From JACDCY01 sp964350145 (lineage in GTDB: Bacteria > Gemmatimonadota > Gemmatimonadetes > Gemmatimonadales > Gemmatimonadaceae), in assembly GCA_964350145.1 (NCBI GenBank), contig CAYGJL010000038.1, positions 1 through 28,447 on the forward strand: 28,447 nt of DNA, written 5' to 3'. Positions 23,125 to 28,447 of the stretch are shown piece after piece; positions within the stretch are counted from its first letter, which is position 1; every line of letters begins with the position of its first letter. Below the pieces are notes generated by a model. That model was given only the letters and a program-made list of their open reading frames with translations. It did no database searches and had not been told where the DNA came from. Position numbers and translations under genes: made by a program.

Positions 23125-23526
23125 TCATCCAACACCCGTGGTCCCGCGACAGTGATCGCCACACGCCAAGTGATACCGGTTCCGCGCGAACCACCGGTAG
23201 AATCTGTCCGCGAAGCCCCGGACGAATGGAACGCGAAAGATCCACGCGAGCCAGCGCCCGCGGGGCAGGACTTCGAGCAGCTGCTCGATCGCGGCCGCTC
23301 CCGCCCACGTCCTGCCGTCGCTGGCGCGCACGACCTGCATCGAATCGGCAAAAGCCCGCTCGGGAATCCACGGAAATCGCGCGCCGAGCCCGGGCGTCTG
23401 CGACGGAAGGATCTCGAGCTCCTCCCGCCGGTCCCATCTCTTCAGCCCCGCGACGAGCCTGTTGCAGACTCCGCAGTGGCCGTCGTACACCACCGTGAAC
23501 TCGCGTGCCGGCCCCGCTGAGCGCAC
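23125..23526 (-). CDS. DCC-family (DUF393) thiol-disulfide oxidoreductase-like protein
   Basis: 133 residues. The family motif VVYDGHCGVCN is at 12-22, giving DGHCGVC with Cys18 and Cys21, a CxxC-like redox pair in a thioredoxin-like fold. WAGAAAIEQLLEVLP (74-88) is the usual second conserved region. The target is unknown; many members sit beside membrane proteins. GTG 23526 lies 1 base after the aguA stop, so it is the last gene of the acnA-aguB-aguA operon. Convergent with the putative protease, 19 bases apart, with a weak GACGGC/GCCGTC hairpin (about 23094-23116) between. Confidence 0.82.
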   Translation of the reverse strand: MRSAGPAREFTVVYDGHCGVCNRLVAGLKRWDRREELEILPSQTPGLGARFPWIPERAFADSMQVVRASDGRTWAGAAAIEQLLEVLPRGRWLAWIFRVPFVRGFADRFYRWFARNRYHLACGDHCRGTTGVG

Positions 23527-23527
23527 G

Positions 23528-24568
23528 TTAGGACCGGCGTTGCTCGCGGCGCGCCGGCGGCTGCTGCTGCGTCAGGCAGTGGATCGTGCCGAGCCCCCAC
23601 ACCAGATCCGTGGCGTGAATCCCGACGACGCGCCGGCCCGGAAACAGGTCCGCCAGCGTATGCATGGCGATACGGTCCGCGGGATCGTTGAAAGTCGGAA
23701 CGAGCACGGAATCATTGGCGACGTAGAAGTTGGCGTAGCTCGCGGGCAGCCGCTCGCCGCGCATCATCACGGGCTCCGGGAAGGGAAGCTTCACCACGTG
23801 CAGCGGCCGCGCGCGGGAGGCGTGCTGGAGCCGCCGGAGGTTGTCATGCGAGCGCGCGTGGTTTCCGTCGGCCGGATCCTCCTCGTACGCGAGCGCGACG
23901 GTATCCACCGAAGTGAAGCGCGCGACGTCGTCGATGTGGCCGTGCGTGTCGTCGCCCACGCAGCCCTCACCCAGCCATACGGTGTTGGTGATCCCCAGGT
24001 AGCGCGCGAACGCCTCCTCGTACTGCCTGCGCGTCATTCCCGGGTTGCGCACCTGCACGTTGGACAGCAGCCACTCTTCCGTGACGAGCAGCGTGCCGGC
24101 GCCGTTGGTCTCGATGCCGCCGCCCTCGAGCACGAGCGGGCCGGCCCGGTCGGGACGCTCCGCGCGCTTCAGCGGGTGGCCGCTGATCTCGCTGACCGCG
24201 TCCGGCACCCGAGCGTCGAGCGAATAGTTGTCGTACTTGGCCCAGGCGTTGAACTCCCAGCCGACCCATTGCAGCGATCCGTCGCGCACGACCGCCGTGG
24301 GCGCGGAATCGCGCAACCAGACGCGGTCCGTCGGCACGATGTGCAGCCGGAAGCGCGCGGGGTCCACGTGATGCGCCGCGAGCTTCCCGGCCGCGAGATC
24401 GCGCGAGCTCTCGTCGTGGCACAGGATCTCGACCGGCTCGGATCGCGTGAGCGCGCGCGCGATCTCGGCGTACACCCAGGTCACCGCATCGAGCTTGCCG
24501 GGCCAGTCGGGCTCGTGGTGCGGCCAGGCGATCCACGTCGCCTGGTGTGGCTCCCACTCGGCGGGCAT
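23528..24568 (-). CDS. aguA: Agmatine deiminase
   Basis: 346 residues. It begins MPAEWEPHQATWIAWPHH, the standard start of bacterial agmatine deiminases. Catalytic residues of the guanidine-modifying superfamily are present: WLRDSAP (84-90), LEGGGIE (147-153), GDDTHGHID with His211 and Asp213, and Cys331 in GLGTIHCLTQQQP near the C terminus. It hydrolyses agmatine to N-carbamoylputrescine and ammonia. ATG 24568 is preferred because the family starts there; GTG 24577 would place the start only 5 bases after the aguB stop and cannot be excluded. The N-carbamoylputrescine amidase gene lies directly upstream. Confidence 0.95.
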   Translation of the reverse strand: MPAEWEPHQATWIAWPHHEPDWPGKLDAVTWVYAEIARALTRSEPVEILCHDESSRDLAAGKLAAHHVDPARFRLHIVPTDRVWLRDSAPTAVVRDGSLQWVGWEFNAWAKYDNYSLDARVPDAVSEISGHPLKRAERPDRAGPLVLEGGGIETNGAGTLLVTEEWLLSNVQVRNPGMTRRQYEEAFARYLGITNTVWLGEGCVGDDTHGHIDDVARFTSVDTVALAYEEDPADGNHARSHDNLRRLQHASRARPLHVVKLPFPEPVMMRGERLPASYANFYVANDSVLVPTFNDPADRIAMHTLADLFPGRRVVGIHATDLVWGLGTIHCLTQQQPPARREQRRS

Positions 24569-24582
24569 TCGAAGCACTTGAA

Positions 24583-25491
24583 CTACCGCCCGATGTAACG
24601 GTTCAGAATCTGGCCGTAGGCGTCGATGCGGCGGTCGCGAAGGAAGGGCCAGCTACGGCGGGTGGACTCGATCACGGCGGGATCGCACTCGGCCACTAGC
24701 ACTTCGGGCTCCGTTCCGCCTTCGACCAGCATGCGGCCGAAGGGATCGGCGATGAACGAGTGGCCGAAGAACTCCAACCCGTTGGTGCCGGGCTCGTCCT
24801 CGTGCCCGCACCGGTTGGGCGAGGCCACGTACACTCCGTTCGCGATCGCGTGCGCGCGCTGCGCGGTCTGCCACGCCTGCACCTGCGCCTCGCCGAACTC
24901 GTCCTTCTCCGACGGGTGCCAGCCGATCGCGGTCGGATAAAAAATGACTTCGGCGCCGAGCAGCGCGGTGATGCGCGCCGCCTCCGGATACCACTGGTCC
25001 CAGCAGATGAGCACGCCGATCGTGGCGTAGCGCGTCTTCCAGACCGCGAACCCGCCGGTCGGGTTGGACGCGGTCTGCGCGTCGCCCGGAGTGAAATAGA
25101 ACTTCTCGTTGTACAGCGGGTCGTCTGGGATGTGCATCTTCCGGTACACGCCCAGCAGCGTGCCGTCAGCGTCGATCACCGCCGCGGAGTTGCGGTACAC
25201 GCCCGCCGCCTGCCGCTCGAACAGCGGCCCGACGATCACCACCTCGAGCTCCTTCGCGACCGCGGCGAGCCGCTCCGTCGTGGGCCCGGGTACCGGCTCG
25301 GCGAGATCGAACCGCTCGACCTGCTGCGACTTGCAGAAGTACGGCGCGTTGAACAGCTCCTGGAGGCAGACGATCTGCGCGCCACGGCCCGCGGCCTCGC
25401 GCACGCGCTCGATTGCGCGATCCACGTTGGCTGCGACGTCGTCGGTGACCTTCTCCTGGATGATGCCGACGGTGAACGGCTTCCCCGTCAT
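24583..25491 (-). CDS. aguB: N-carbamoylputrescine amidase
   Basis: 302 residues, a nitrilase-superfamily protein. The catalytic triad is Glu45 (LQELFN), Lys118 (YRKMHIPDD) and Cys163 (LICWDQWYPEAAR). The CWDQWYPE surroundings are typical of plant and bacterial N-carbamoylputrescine amidases. It releases putrescine, CO2 and ammonia from N-carbamoylputrescine. The start at ATG 25491 is 13 bases after the acnA stop. Aconitase, amidase and deiminase thus share a transcript, an unusual mix of TCA cycle and polyamine steps. Confidence 0.95.
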   Translation of the reverse strand: MTGKPFTVGIIQEKVTDDVAANVDRAIERVREAAGRGAQIVCLQELFNAPYFCKSQQVERFDLAEPVPGPTTERLAAVAKELEVVIVGPLFERQAAGVYRNSAAVIDADGTLLGVYRKMHIPDDPLYNEKFYFTPGDAQTASNPTGGFAVWKTRYATIGVLICWDQWYPEAARITALLGAEVIFYPTAIGWHPSEKDEFGEAQVQAWQTAQRAHAIANGVYVASPNRCGHEDEPGTNGLEFFGHSFIADPFGRMLVEGGTEPEVLVAECDPAVIESTRRSWPFLRDRRIDAYGQILNRYIGR

Positions 25492-25504
25492 GACGCGCTC
25501 GCGC

Positions 25505-28288
<2,784 letters not shown>

Positions 28289-28313
28289 CCGAGACAATCT
28301 AGTGTGCGGAGGG

Positions 28314-28413
28314 TCCCGGCTGCGCGGCCAGGGTATCTCATTTCGGCGCTACGCTCGCAAACAGCGCGAGCTAAGACGCACCTGCATGAGACACCCTGGC
28401 CGCGCAGCCAGGA
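28314..28413. repeat. 28-bp inverted repeat upstream of acnA
   Basis: The left arm (28314-28341) and the right arm (28386-28413) are reverse complements except at two positions, both of which can form G-U pairs in one of the transcripts. The shared core is GGCTGCGCGGCCAGGG. The 44-base loop holds a smaller GCTCGC/GCGAGC pairing. TTTTT follows at 28415-28419 on the plus strand. It may be a terminator for a plus-strand gene or a leader structure of acnA, or the end of a repeat family. Confidence 0.85.
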
Positions 28414-28434
28414 CTTTTTCGCAAACCAGCTGCG

Positions 28435-28446
28435 GTTACCAGTCAC
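28435..28446. repeat. Probable start of another heptad array at the window edge
   Basis: GTTACCAGTCAC is, on the minus strand, GTGACTG followed by GTAAC, the same end-heptad and terminal block as in array D. The window stops before a second unit can be seen. Confidence 0.4.
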
Positions 28447-28447
28447 G

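Overview
The window looks like chromosomal DNA of a GC-rich, Gram-negative, free-living bacterium. A Gemmatimonadota-type genome fits best. That is an inference from the very GC-rich third codon positions, the 1,013-residue outer-membrane receptor with a carboxypeptidase-regulatory-like front domain, the periplasmic TolB, several lipoproteins, the deoxyhypusine-synthase-like protein and the scarcity of strong Shine-Dalgarno sites. No 16S or ribosomal marker is present to confirm it. About 27 genes and one tRNA are supported. No CRISPR array, phage block or intact insertion sequence was seen.

Layout. 1-1160: 3' part of an SGNH-type hydrolase, then tRNA-Gln(CTG) enclosed by two hairpin-plus-T-tract signals. 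1167-2897: divergent CAT-family acetyltransferase and aldo/keto reductase. 3073-7447: large TonB-dependent-receptor-like protein, a small secreted protein and a convergent lipoprotein. 7590-10121: divergent TPR membrane protein and sodium:solute symporter. 10131-12901: ferritin-like diiron protein, then a TsdA-like dihaem cytochrome c lipoprotein and a rhodanese (a likely thiosulfate-handling pair). 13117-17066: small secreted protein, K+(Na+)/H+ antiporter and TolB. 17067-21274 (minus strand): queC-queE-thrC-HD hydrolase with 4-base overlaps, then a deoxyhypusine-synthase-like gene behind a large hairpin. 21275-23105: a stretch with more A/T third positions, carrying a DUF3221-like lipoprotein and a putative zinc protease that overlap by stop/start. 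23125-28288 (minus strand): acnA-aguB-aguA-DCC, packed with gaps of 1 to 14 bases.

How genes fit together. AguA and AguB turn agmatine into putrescine, and the deoxyhypusine-synthase-like enzyme could use putrescine or agmatine, so polyamine synthesis is a theme. QueC and QueE supply the 7-deazaguanine (queuosine) pathway; QueD and QueF are not here. Cytochrome and rhodanese suggest sulfur redox chemistry at the membrane.

The most unusual signal is non-coding. Short intergenic elements built from 7-base units (core AGCTNNN, GTGACTA or TAGCCAA) form inverted repeats, share an end motif AGTAACTGCCA or a variant of it, and run exactly into the stop codons of neighbouring genes, often of both genes of a convergent pair. 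One forms a 33-bp stem that contains the HD gene stop and ends 4 bases before the next start codon. A separate 28-bp inverted repeat lies upstream of acnA, and the window ends in what looks like another heptad array.
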